A stretch of 64,000 nt of DNA from NCBI GenBank assembly GCA_963850535.1, contig CAWKMC010000024.1:124001-188000 (forward strand), read 5' to 3'. Each line of letters starts with the position of its first letter. The first letter of the stretch is position 1. The DNA comes from JAMXLO01 sp963850535. GTDB lineage: Bacteria > Pseudomonadota > Alphaproteobacteria > Acetobacterales > Acetobacteraceae. The notes beneath the pieces are model-generated. The model was given only the letters and a program-made list of their open reading frames with translations, made no database searches and was not told where the DNA came from. Shown piece after piece: positions 29,460 to 37,558 of this stretch. The translations under genes were made by a program, and so were the position numbers.

Positions 29460-29787
29460 CAAGCACCAAGCGCCGGCCGACCTTCAGGCGATCATCGATG
29501 CCGGTCAGGGCGATAGTGATGATAACACACAAGCTCCTGCCGCTGATCGGCCCTACCCCGGTCGAGCACGGCCATGGACGACCACCCCTCGCCTTGGCCG
29601 GCTATCTTTGTCGATAAATTAAGCCAGGAAAGCTTCATGGAGCCAATCTATCCGGGCCGATCGCGCCGGCGCATGAGTTTCCCGCCGGAGATTATCATGT
29701 AATCCGTTGCAGCCCTGCACTCTGGCAGCGCGCAAGCCGGCAGGATCGGGTCTGCTGAGGTCGCTGGGTGTGGTATAATGGCTGCAT

Positions 29788-30059
29788 ATGAAGGAAACCC
29801 CTCGAACCTACGAAGACCACATCACCGCTGACCCGCGCATTCTGGCGGGCAAGCCCGTCGTGCGCGGCACCCGAATCGCGGTCTGGTGCTCGAGGAGCTG
29901 TCCCAGAATCCGGACATCAAGGAACTTCTCTCAGCCCACCCGGATCTCACACGTGCGGACGTGCAGGCGTGCCTTGCCTACGCGAAGGCCATGGTGACAG
30001 GCGAGGAGGTCTCCCCCAAACCCCCGAAGGGAGCGGTGTCTGATGCCACTCCCCTATGA
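29788..30059 (+). pseudogene. DUF433 antitoxin, single frameshift
   Basis: It starts MKETPRTYEDHITADPRIL and AGKPVVRGTRIAV, the DUF433 (VapB-like) signature. One base is missing near 29880, after which the +2 frame continues LVLEELSQNPDIKELLSAHP with LTRADVQACLAYAKAMVTGE and stops at 30057-30059. The stop overlaps the ATG of the DUF5615 partner at 30056, the usual arrangement of this toxin-antitoxin pair. Confidence 0.75.
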
Positions 30060-30290
30060 AGATCCTCTTCGATCAGAGCGCTACTTCCGGCTGATTGCCT
30101 ATCTTCGCGAGCGTGGCCACGACGTCGTAGCCGTTTCCCGCGATTTCCCGCCTGGGCTCGCCGATGAGGACGTGCTTGCAATCGCCCGGCAGGAGCGGCG
30201 CGTTCTGGTCGTTGCCGATCGCGACCTCGGGGAGCTGATTTTCCACCAAGGTCTCGCCCATGCCGGCATCCTTTAGGCTGCCTGGTGCCC
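30056..30290 (+). pseudogene. DUF5615 (PIN-like) toxin remnant, frameshifted
   Basis: It starts MKILFDQS at 30056, changes frame within about 10 codons, then continues RLIAYLRERGHDVVAVSRD, FPPGLADEDVLAIARQERR and VLVVADRDLGELIF with the Asp residues of the PIN-like Mut7-C/DUF5615 fold. A second shift at 30275 precedes RLPGA, where similarity ends and a GH31 fragment begins. The system is therefore inactive in its present form. Confidence 0.7.
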
Positions 30291-30657
30291 ATCTCCTGCA
30301 CAGAAACCGTAAACCGATCCGGGCAAAGCGGATGGACTGGCGCGATTTTCCGGAACTCGCCCGTCTAACGACTGAGCCGCCAAGTGCTCTGCCGTGCCTG
30401 CTGAATGATCATCCGCGCTATACGGAAGTGAAGCAGGTGGGCGGATTCGTGCGCGATGCGACCACCGGACAGCCGCTGTTGTCGCAGTTCTGGGACGGCG
30501 AGGGTTCACATACCGATTTTACAAATCCAGCGGCGATCGCCTGGTGGCAATCGGGGCTGCAACGTGAGGTCCTGGATGTCGGCATCGACGCCGGATGGAA
30601 CGATAACAACGAGTACGAGCTGTGGGATGAGGATGCCGAGTGCGAGGGCTTCGGTAC
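30290..30657 (+). pseudogene. Glycoside hydrolase family 31 fragment
   Basis: About 120 residues from the middle of a GH31 alpha-glucosidase-type enzyme: DFTNPAAIAWWQSGLQREVL then GIDAGWNDNNEYELWDEDAE, which includes the WNDxNE block of the family. Both flanks are abrupt: DUF5615 remnant on the left, the IS1634 transposase on the right. Deletion scrap. Confidence 0.7.
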
Positions 30658-30660
30658 GCC

Positions 30661-32364
30661 ATGTATATCGAAGCCGTCCCAAATCGGCTGCGCGAGAGCT
30701 ATCGCGAGAACGGCAAAGTTCGTAAGCGTACACTGTGCAATCTATCAGACTGGCCGGCGGCTTACGTCGAAGGTCTACGCGGTGTGCTCAAGGGTGGCAC
30801 CGTCATCCCCGCGGAGCGTGAAGCTTTCGCCGTCATTCGCAGTCTGCCACATGGCCACGTCGCGGCCGCTCTCGGCACCGTCCGCAGGATTGGCCTTGAC
30901 CGTATCCTCAGCCCTGACGGGAATCGTTGCCGTGATCTTATCCTTGCGCTTCTTATCGGGCGCATTCTCGATCCTGCATCCAAACTGGCTGCCGCCCGCG
31001 CATTGTCGCCCGCCACCGCGGCATCGAGCCTCGGCGAAGTGCTTGGCCTTGGCGAAGTGGATGAGGACGAACTCTACAGGCGCTCGATTGGCTGCTGGCA
31101 GCGCCAGCCCGCGATCGAGGCCACGCTGGCGAAACGCCATCTCACCAATGGCACACTGGTTCTCTATGACGTTTCGTCAAGCTACATGGAGGGGCGTTGC
31201 TGCCCGCTTGCCAAGCGTGGCTACAGCCGTGACGGCAAGAGAGGCACGCTGCAAATCATCTATGGCCTGCTTTGCGCTCCAGACGGCTGCCCGATCGCCA
31301 TTGAGGTATTCGAGGGCAATACCGCCGATCCCATGACGCTCGCCGGACAGGTCGAGAAACTCAAGCAGCGCTTTCACCTCGACCACGTCGTCATGGTGGG
31401 AGACCGTGGCATGATCACCCAGGCCCGCATCACCGAGGACATCGCATCGGCAGGCCTGGACTGGATCACCGCGCTGCGCGCACCGGCGATCCGGGCGCTA
31501 CTGGACAGTGGTGCCTTGCAGCTCTCGCTGTTCGATCAGCGTGACATGGCGAGCATCACCGCACCCGACTTCCCCACCGAGCGCCTGGTGGTTTGCCGCA
31601 ACCCCGATCTCGCCGCCGAGCGCACCCGCAAGCGCGAAGACCTGCTCGCCGCCACCGAACGTGAGCTTGCTCGGATCCAGGCCGCGGTCGCTCGCAGGCG
31701 TGATCCGCTACGTGGCGCCGCCGCGATCGGCCTCGCGGTCGGTGCGGTGATCAACAAATACAAGGTGGCCAAGCATTTCGATCTCGACATCGCCGATACC
31801 GCCTTCAGCTTCGCACGCAAGACCGCCGAGATTGCCGCAGAGGCAGCAGTCGACGGCGTCTACGTCATACGTACCAGTCTGCCGGCGGACACCTTCGACG
31901 ACGCGACGACGGTGCGCAGCTACAAGTCCCTCGCCTGCGTGGAACGCGCCTTCCGCTGCATCAAAACCGTCGACCTGCATGTTCGGCCTGTGTATCACTG
32001 GCTGGCCGACCGGGTTCGTGCGCATGTCTTCCTTTGCATGCTGGCCTATTACCTGGAATGGCACATGCGTCAGCGCCTTGCCCCGATGCTGTTCGACGAC
32101 ACCGATAAGGCAGCTGCCGAAGCACTCCGCCCCAGTGTGGTGGCACGGGCGCGACGCTCTCCCGCCGCAGTCACCAAGCAGACCACGGGTCAGACCGAGG
32201 ACGGGCTGCCGGTTCACAGCTTTCGCTCGTTGCTCGCTGACCTCGCGACCTTGGTGCGCAACACCATCATCACCGCGATCACGCCGCACTATCCACTCAC
32301 CGTGCTGACCAGGACGACACCCGTCCAGCACAAGGCGCTCGCCCTCCTCGGCGTCACTTTGTAG
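30661..32364 (+). CDS. IS1634-family transposase
   Basis: 567 residues from the ATG at 30661 (MYIEAVPNRLRESYREN), the family's usual N-terminus but missing about eight residues between VPNR and LRES. Catalytic DDE parts are visible at LVLYDVSSSYMEG, VMVGDRGMITQARI and SLACVERAFRCIKTVDLHVRP. The frame is intact to 32364. The left terminal repeat and the usual 5' leader are absent: the ATG lies within a few bases of the GH31 fragment, so the element is left-truncated and probably immobile. Confidence 0.85.
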   Translation: MYIEAVPNRLRESYRENGKVRKRTLCNLSDWPAAYVEGLRGVLKGGTVIPAEREAFAVIRSLPHGHVAAALGTVRRIGLDRILSPDGNRCRDLILALLIGRILDPASKLAAARALSPATAASSLGEVLGLGEVDEDELYRRSIGCWQRQPAIEATLAKRHLTNGTLVLYDVSSSYMEGRCCPLAKRGYSRDGKRGTLQIIYGLLCAPDGCPIAIEVFEGNTADPMTLAGQVEKLKQRFHLDHVVMVGDRGMITQARITEDIASAGLDWITALRAPAIRALLDSGALQLSLFDQRDMASITAPDFPTERLVVCRNPDLAAERTRKREDLLAATERELARIQAAVARRRDPLRGAAAIGLAVGAVINKYKVAKHFDLDIADTAFSFARKTAEIAAEAAVDGVYVIRTSLPADTFDDATTVRSYKSLACVERAFRCIKTVDLHVRPVYHWLADRVRAHVFLCMLAYYLEWHMRQRLAPMLFDDTDKAAAEALRPSVVARARRSPAAVTKQTTGQTEDGLPVHSFRSLLADLATLVRNTIITAITPHYPLTVLTRTTPVQHKALALLGVTL

Positions 32365-32399
32365 CCAGTATCGAGGCCTCTTGCCTGGCCAATCTGCCG

Positions 32400-33258
32400 G
32401 TAAGTCAAGAGGTTACGCTTCTCGCATGCAGGAAGTTCGGGCTAGCCGGCAGTCTGGGGAGGGGCTTGCGCCGGCAACGCATCGCCTCGGTTCCAAGCAA
32501 CGAATGGTACAGCGACCAAACCAAGAGCCATTCCGCCAGCAGGTAGAGTCGAGGAGAGGCGCGGTGCCGCACAAGCGTTCCGTTTCCCCTCCCCGCTCAT
32601 CGAACGCAGCATGCGGATTTCCCGCACTACGCTCTCCGACTGGTTTCATCGCGGGCATACGACGGCTGGTCACATGAGCGTCCACCATGTTCACGTCCGT
32701 CTTGGCGTCGCGACACAGCCTGCTCGGAAGGTTCCAGGTTTCATTCAGTGGTTTGCAGGCTCACGCCAATCCACACGCCGTCACCTTCTTCGACAAGCAC
32801 ACCAGAAGTCAGGGTCCTTTCCTCCACCGGCGTTACCCGACCTCAACGGTCATATGACCCTGTCCGACTCCCGTGCAGACCGACGCCTGACAGCGCCGTT
32901 GAGGCCGCAACCCTCGCCCAGCACAGGCCTCCCCCAATTACCCGGCTCACCTTTCGAACATGCCGTGCCCATTACCCCGATGGATCGGAACGGGTGCGTC
33001 TGTCGGTTGCTTCCCCATCCCACGCGGGCCTTCCCCGAATCTCAGGCGGGTCGGCATCCATCACTTCACTTTCGGGGCCTGCTCAGGCTTCACTCGCGTT
33101 ACGGCCTGCTCGATTGCTCAACCGCCCATGGCGGCCTTTGTCACGAGGCTTCGATCCAGCCGGTTACCCAGCTAAACCGCTCGTCAGCTACCAGGTCCTA
33201 CCGACAACTTCCTGGGTGGATCCCTCCTCCACTGGTGAACCGCGCCGTTGGGGCGCAC
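32400..33258 (-). other. Probable group II intron 5' portion (ribozyme domain I and start of ORF)
   Basis: On the minus strand the segment begins GTGCGCCCCAACGGCGCG at 33258, matching the GUGYG consensus of bacterial group II introns. It is followed by structured-looking intron-like sequence with AGCTGACGAGCGG, TAACGCGAGTGAAGCCTGAG and CCCGAAAGTGAAGTG. Near 32694 a frame starts MNMVDAHVTSRRMPAMKPVG, resembling the leader of some intron-encoded proteins, but no reverse-transcriptase domain follows before the IS1634 end. I read it as a truncated intron. The plus-strand 216-residue frame over it is an antisense artefact. Confidence 0.5.
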
Positions 33259-33394
33259 TGAGATAAGCGCGCATCGTCTGTCTTGGTTCGCCGCACAGGA
33301 TGGCGGGCGCCCGGTATCTCAGACGCCTCTAGGTCGATGAGCAAGTAAGCATCACTTCGGCCGATCGTTCCCGGCCTAATTCGGAAACGGCAAA

Positions 33395-33910
33395 TCAGAA
33401 GATTATGATCCCACTCGCAGCAATAGGCGAGACATACATATCGAAATTTGAGACTGCGTCTGCGACTATCCCACCTGCGTAAGCGTGCTGCACAGCTCCG
33501 CCCCATACCTCGTACCAGGAATTGGCATGTACGGGGACGTAATAAAGAGCCGAAATGAGATTACCGTCGAACCGTGTGATGTCAAACCCGAAGCCATCGG
33601 CCGACTTGTTATATATGTCAGTAGTGGTCACATATACGTCGCCAGTGGAGTGGTCTCGCACGAACAACTGCAGGCCAGCGTAGGCCGATGCGTATCCGAA
33701 CGCTGAAGCTACATAACCTGCGCCCCACGTAGGCTTGAACCGATACGCTCCATGTGTCTTCCGACTGCGAGTAGAACCAGTCTCCGACATAAACTCCCGA
33801 TGAAGCTCCACCGGCTGTCGACGAGAATAGATCAGCACCATCTCTCCACTGGCAGTGTGTTCTGGAAACGCTATGTTCCCCTCCAGTTGAGTCTCTAGGG
33901 CTGAAGGCAC
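33395..33910 (-). CDS. Hypothetical beta-rich protein
   Basis: 171 residues from a GTG at 33910, rich in Tyr, Gly, Ser and aromatic beta strands (GAGYVASAFGYASAYAGLQL, VYVTTTDIYNKSADGFGFDI, NSWYEVWGGAVQHAYAGG). No signal peptide. The composition recalls phage receptor-binding or surface-exposed proteins, but no family is recognised. The frame may extend further upstream. Confidence 0.5.
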   Translation of the reverse strand: MPSALETQLEGNIAFPEHTASGEMVLIYSRRQPVELHREFMSETGSTRSRKTHGAYRFKPTWGAGYVASAFGYASAYAGLQLFVRDHSTGDVYVTTTDIYNKSADGFGFDITRFDGNLISALYYVPVHANSWYEVWGGAVQHAYAGGIVADAVSNFDMYVSPIAASGIIIF

Positions 33911-33944
33911 CCGGGATCGTGACCAGTGTCCACCCTGAGGAAAC

Positions 33945-34277
33945 TTAGGGCTTCATCCAGCACACACCACCACCTGGGGTGAAACACAACAGAATGACTA
34001 TTTTCGCCTGCCCGCTCTTGGGCCAGCCGCTCCGCCACCTTGGTCTTAGGCTGGGGAGAGACCGGGTACCTTCGCGGAATACCATCCCACGCCGCGGCCG
34101 GGCTGCGACGTGGCAGGCAGCGAAAATTGGATATACCGCAGCAGCCAGGCTAGGATATTGCAGCAGTTCACTCAGCCAAAGCCGACAGCGCTCCAGCTTG
34201 GTCTGTGGTGTGTCATCGTGATGCAACAGGTATAGCAGCCGGTGCTGATATACTTCGTGTACGTCGACATCGCGCAT
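33945..34277 (-). CDS. Hypothetical protein
   Basis: 110 residues with a strong ribosome-binding site (GAGGAG about 6 bases before the ATG at 34277). The N-terminal half (YQHRLLYLLHHDDTPQTKLE, CRLWLSELLQYPSLAAAVYP) looks like a helical real protein; the C-terminal 45 residues are Arg/Pro-rich and may follow an unseen frameshift. No family recognised. It runs toward the beta-rich protein at 33395-33910. Confidence 0.5.
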   Translation of the reverse strand: MRDVDVHEVYQHRLLYLLHHDDTPQTKLERCRLWLSELLQYPSLAAAVYPIFAACHVAARPRRGMVFREGTRSLPSLRPRWRSGWPKSGQAKIVILLCFTPGGGVCWMKP

Positions 34278-34417
34278 GCCTTCTCCTCTTTCCCCGCTTC
34301 AAAGGCAAACAAAGCAGAATTGTTTATACGCGTGGCTGCTGTCAAAGGCGGAAGCCATGAGCACCAGTACTGTCGCAATCACATGAAGGGATATAGCGAT
34401 CCGATAAGATGTGAACC

Positions 34418-35711
34418 CAGGGCTGTTCAACGCTCTCGTCTTGGGCTGGGTGAGTCCGAAATGCAACACGCTGATGCAAACCGCCGTCGGGTAGCGGCGT
34501 AGGGGATTCCTGCGACGCGGTTCCATGTGACTCCTTTGCTGGCAACCTACACAGCGCATGGGGTTGCCATGGCACCGTTCAGTTCATTTGTTGACCTGCT
34601 GACCGAAATCGAAGACCCGAGGCGGGCGGAGGGGAAGCTGTATCGCCTGCCGCACGTCGTGCTGTTTGCGATCTTGGCAATCGTCGCCGGCGCCAACTCT
34701 TATCGGACGATCCACAGCTTCATCGATGTTCACATCGCCCGGTTGCGCGATGCGTTCGGCGTGAAGTGGCGGAAAGCTCCGGCTTACACGACGATCCGTG
34801 GCATCTTGCGACAACTCGATCCCGCCTCGGTCGAAGCTGCGTTCCGCCGCCATGCCGCCGTGTTGAACGACGCGACAAACGGCGAAGGTCAGCGTCATGT
34901 GGCGATCGATGGCAAGACCTTGCGACGAAGCTTCGACAACTTTCTCGACCGTCGCGCCGCGCACATACTCAGCGCCTTTGCTTCCGACAAGGCTCTGGTG
35001 CTGGGACATCTCGACTGCGACGAAAAGTCCAATGAAATCCCGGCGGTCCAGACTTTGCTCGGCTCGCTTGCGCTGACCGGCTCTGTGGTCACTGTCGATG
35101 CCATGCATTGTCAAAAAAAGCATTCGAGCAAGCCGCCGCCGCCAGCGTTCATCTGATCGCTCAGGTCAAAGCCAACCAACCCGCCCTACATCACGCCATC
35201 GCCGCGCTGTGCGACACCGCAGCACCGGTCGATAGCACCCAAACCGCCGACAAGAAGCGTCGGTGCCGCGACGAAACCCGCACGGTCGAAGTATTCGCGC
35301 CGGGTGGCAGCTTGGCCGACACCGAGTGGGATGGCCACATCCGTGCGATTATCCGCGTCAATCGCGACGTACTCACCCGCTCCGCCACCACTGGCCTATG
35401 GCGCGATAGCAGCGAGACCGCCTTGTTCGTCAGCGACGTCATGTTGCCAGCCGCTCAATGTGCCAAAGCCATCCGTGACCACTGGCACATCGAGAATCGC
35501 TCGCACTACGTCCGTGACGGTAGCTTCGCCGAGGACGCCAGCCGCATCCGCTGCAATCCTGGCATCTTTGCGCGTCTGCGCTCGTTCGCTGCCAACATCC
35601 TGCGCTTCAACGGCATTCATAACGTCTCAGATGGTCGGCATCGCATCGCCTTCGGCGGCATCAGTGCAATCCTCGCCATGCGCGTCATGTATTGAGCGTT
35701 GAACAGCCCTG
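34418..35711 (+). mobile_element. ISAs1-family element with 10-bp target duplication
   Basis: Perfect 18-bp inverted repeats start CAGGGCTGTTCAACGCTC at 34418 and end at 35711. The 10-bp direct repeat GATGTGAACC flanks the element on both sides (34408-34417 and 35712-35721). Intact ends and duplication mark it as the most recent visible insertion in the window. Total 1294 bp. Confidence 0.9.
34569..35695 (+). CDS. ISAs1-family transposase, two frames joined at A_AAA_AAG
   Basis: Start ATG 34569 (MAPFSSFVDLLTEIEDPRRA). Family blocks GKLYRLPHVVLFAILAIVAGA, HVAIDGKTLRRSF, NEIPAVQTLLGSLAL and VTVDAMHCQKK lie in the first frame. KAFEQAAAASVHLIAQVKAN, HWHIENRSHYVRDGSFAEDA and ILRFNGIHNVSD lie in the -1 frame. 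The change occurs exactly at A_AAA_AAG (about 35115), phased as the classical -1 slippery heptamer, giving HCQKKAFEQ. This is either a one-base loss from an A8 run or programmed slippage. Everything else in the element is intact. Confidence 0.8.
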
Positions 35712-35909
35712 GATGTGAACCACACGCGTTGGGTCGCAGTGTACTGTTTGGGAAAGAAACATCTACCATGAGCCGAAAGCGCCGACGAAATTGGGCGCAG
35801 TCGACGGCCCTGTCACCCGCACAGTATACAACGACGAAGGGGCACAATCAGCAGCATCTCAATGCGTGCTGAAGCCGGGGATCTGGAAAACGGGAGGGAC
35901 TGATAATAG

Positions 35910-36152
35910 ATGCCATACGCCATAATTCGAGGGGCGAACGGGCGACGTTACGAGGTTGACTTTGGCGATGCGCCGGTTCGCGTCCGGATCTCTTCCAGCG
36001 AAGAGACCGTCGAGATTTTCATAGAGGCCGATTTTGAGACCGTCCCGGAAGAGCGTCGGCGCTTCGCCATTCTGAACCTTCCCCGCCACCGGTTCAGTGA
36101 GGCTACCGGCGCAGCCGCGCGCCACGCCGCTATAACCCAATTGCGGGAGTGA
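35910..36152 (+). CDS. Small hypothetical protein
   Basis: 80 residues, MPYAIIRGANGRRYEVDFGD at the start, with an acidic beta-rich middle (VEIFIEADFETVPEERR) and a C-terminal helix. GGGAGGG lies about 12 bases upstream of the ATG. No family. A 109-residue minus-strand frame overlaps it but has a shadow-like composition. Confidence 0.5.
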   Translation: MPYAIIRGANGRRYEVDFGDAPVRVRISSSEETVEIFIEADFETVPEERRRFAILNLPRHRFSEATGAAARHAAITQLRE

Positions 36153-36200
36153 GAGGTTCGTGTCTCTGGCGGTTTCGACCGGAAGCAACGAAGCCTAGCA

Positions 36201-36302
36201 ATGACAATGCGTACGTATACTACTCGCAGCGGCCGCGTTGTCCGCTACGGCAGTGTGGCGGATTTCGAGCGGCAGAACCTTGGGCTGTTTTCGGCCGGCT
36301 GA
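36201..36302 (+). CDS. Possible 33-residue peptide
   Basis: A short frame after the 80-residue gene: MTMRTYTTRSGRVVRYGSVA then DFERQNLGLFSAG. It has coherent amphipathic composition but only a weak ribosome site. Reported because it is too short for usual calling. Confidence 0.3.
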   Translation: MTMRTYTTRSGRVVRYGSVADFERQNLGLFSAG

Positions 36303-36320
36303 GTGACGGAATTTTGCGGC

Positions 36321-36515
36321 TCAGCAGAGCGGCACGACGACGAGATGTGGCCCAGCTTCCGGCGGCCTTGGCGGCAGACCTGCTTCGCCGCAGATCCGAC
36401 GAATAGCCGCTTCTGTTAATTCATCCGGCGCCGGCACGATCAGCAGAGGCGGACCAGTAACAGGCCGTTGACTGCTTTCCAAGCGAGCTATCCGGTTTTC
36501 AAGTGCCCGCGCCAT
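36321..36515 (-). CDS. Small hypothetical protein downstream of DUF5681 gene
   Basis: 64 residues beginning MARALENRIARLESSQRPV, an N-terminal coiled-coil followed by a Pro-rich segment with PAPDELTEAAIRRICGEAGL. The start lies inside the 3' end of the DUF5681 gene (28-bp overlap), suggesting coupling. Small RIARLE-type proteins commonly follow DUF5681 genes in phage-like clusters. Confidence 0.55.
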   Translation of the reverse strand: MARALENRIARLESSQRPVTGPPLLIVPAPDELTEAAIRRICGEAGLPPRPPEAGPHLVVVPLC

Positions 36516-36955
36516 ATCGTTTTGGCCTCCAGCGTCGCAACCCGCGTCTCTAGTTCCACCAGCTCAATCGCCCGCCGCTGCATCTCCAAGACCGCGGCGA
36601 CTGACTGCCCTTCCTCTGGCGTCAGCTCGCCCGACGCGATCGCCGTGGCGATTATGCCCAATGCTGCGCTCAGATCCGTCGCTGTTACTAGCGGCGGCAG
36701 ATCGAACGTCACGGCGCGGCCCTTCCGTTGCGGCCATATGCGAGACAGCACCAGATCGGCGCATCGCGGATCACCAGCCCTTGCTTTGGCAATGATCGCG
36801 CGAAGCACGTCTGCTGCATCGGCTTCCGCCAGGTGGTCGAGCATCGTCGTGACGCGGTTACGCGCACCTGCGGGGCGTCCACGCGGGTTGCCAGATTGCC
36901 CTGGCTGGAACGGGCGGCCCCGTCGCTGTTGTCCCGCTGATACATCAGCTACCAT
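36488..36955 (-). CDS. DUF5681 domain protein
   Basis: 155 residues. The N-terminus RRGRPFQPGQSGNPRGRPAG is the DUF5681 signature, a short basic motif seen in many phage- and island-borne proteins near terminase genes. The rest is helical (MLDHLAEADAADVLRAIIAK, AVLEMQRRAIELVELETRVA). Its role is not known; a DNA-packaging or regulatory function has been suggested only by association. It supports a prophage or gene-transfer-like origin for 33-41 kb. Confidence 0.75.
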   Translation of the reverse strand: MVADVSAGQQRRGRPFQPGQSGNPRGRPAGARNRVTTMLDHLAEADAADVLRAIIAKARAGDPRCADLVLSRIWPQRKGRAVTFDLPPLVTATDLSAALGIIATAIASGELTPEEGQSVAAVLEMQRRAIELVELETRVATLEAKTIWRGHLKTG

Positions 36956-36964
36956 GCCAAGACA

Positions 36965-37524
36965 TTACCACATTGCAGCATCTTCTGCATCGATCAGTTT
37001 CATGGTGCTGCACGTCGCGTCCCCCACAATCGTATTGCCGCTCGGTGCCGTGTGTCTGACCGAGTGGAAAGCTTCACATTTGGCCTGCGCCACCGTGGCC
37101 CCGAAACCCCCGCGCGGTGGCGGGTGCAGGCCGTCCTTAATAGCCAAGGCCGTATGCGCCCGCGTGGCCTGCTCCAGCTGCACTATAGCCGCCGCCCGTT
37201 CTTTGCTCGCAAATTCCAGAGCATACGGAAGAGAGCCATGCTTGCCGCTAGCGATGTGATGCGCATCAATCCGCGCGTCTAAATCACCAAAGCCCTCTAC
37301 ATCGGCCTCCGCCTTCGTCATCCGCTGAAGCGCTATATCCACAATCGTGCCAGCCTCAGCACGCTCCCGCGCCGCTTCGCCAGAGCGGCCTTCGCCTCAC
37401 GCAGTGCTTCGCTAGGGTCGCCTGTGTGCTCAGGGAGGGTGGTGACATCGCTACTTCCGTTGTCAGGCCCCTCAGCCGGCTGCGGCATGAGAAGCGCAGC
37501 TCTTTTCCACGTAGCGAGACGCAT
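36965..37524 (-). pseudogene. Coiled-coil hypothetical protein, frameshifted
   Basis: Two frames join near 37375: MRLATWKRAALLMPQPAEGP...EALREAKAALAKRR, and RERAEAGTIVDIALQRMTKA...FGDLDARIDAHHIASGKHGS followed by LPYALEFASKERAAAIVQLE. Repaired, it is about 185 residues with a central helical coiled-coil. Not assigned to a family. It lies between the large Fn3/GH-like gene and DUF5681 on the same strand. Confidence 0.55.
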
Positions 37525-37558
37525 CGTCGTAAAATGTCAGTCTCATCGTTTGTCTCCC

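Noticed and set aside
32611..33261. 216-residue plus-strand frame that looks conserved
   Set aside because: It lies antisense to a probable group II intron ribozyme; such frames are widely mis-annotated and have no protein family.
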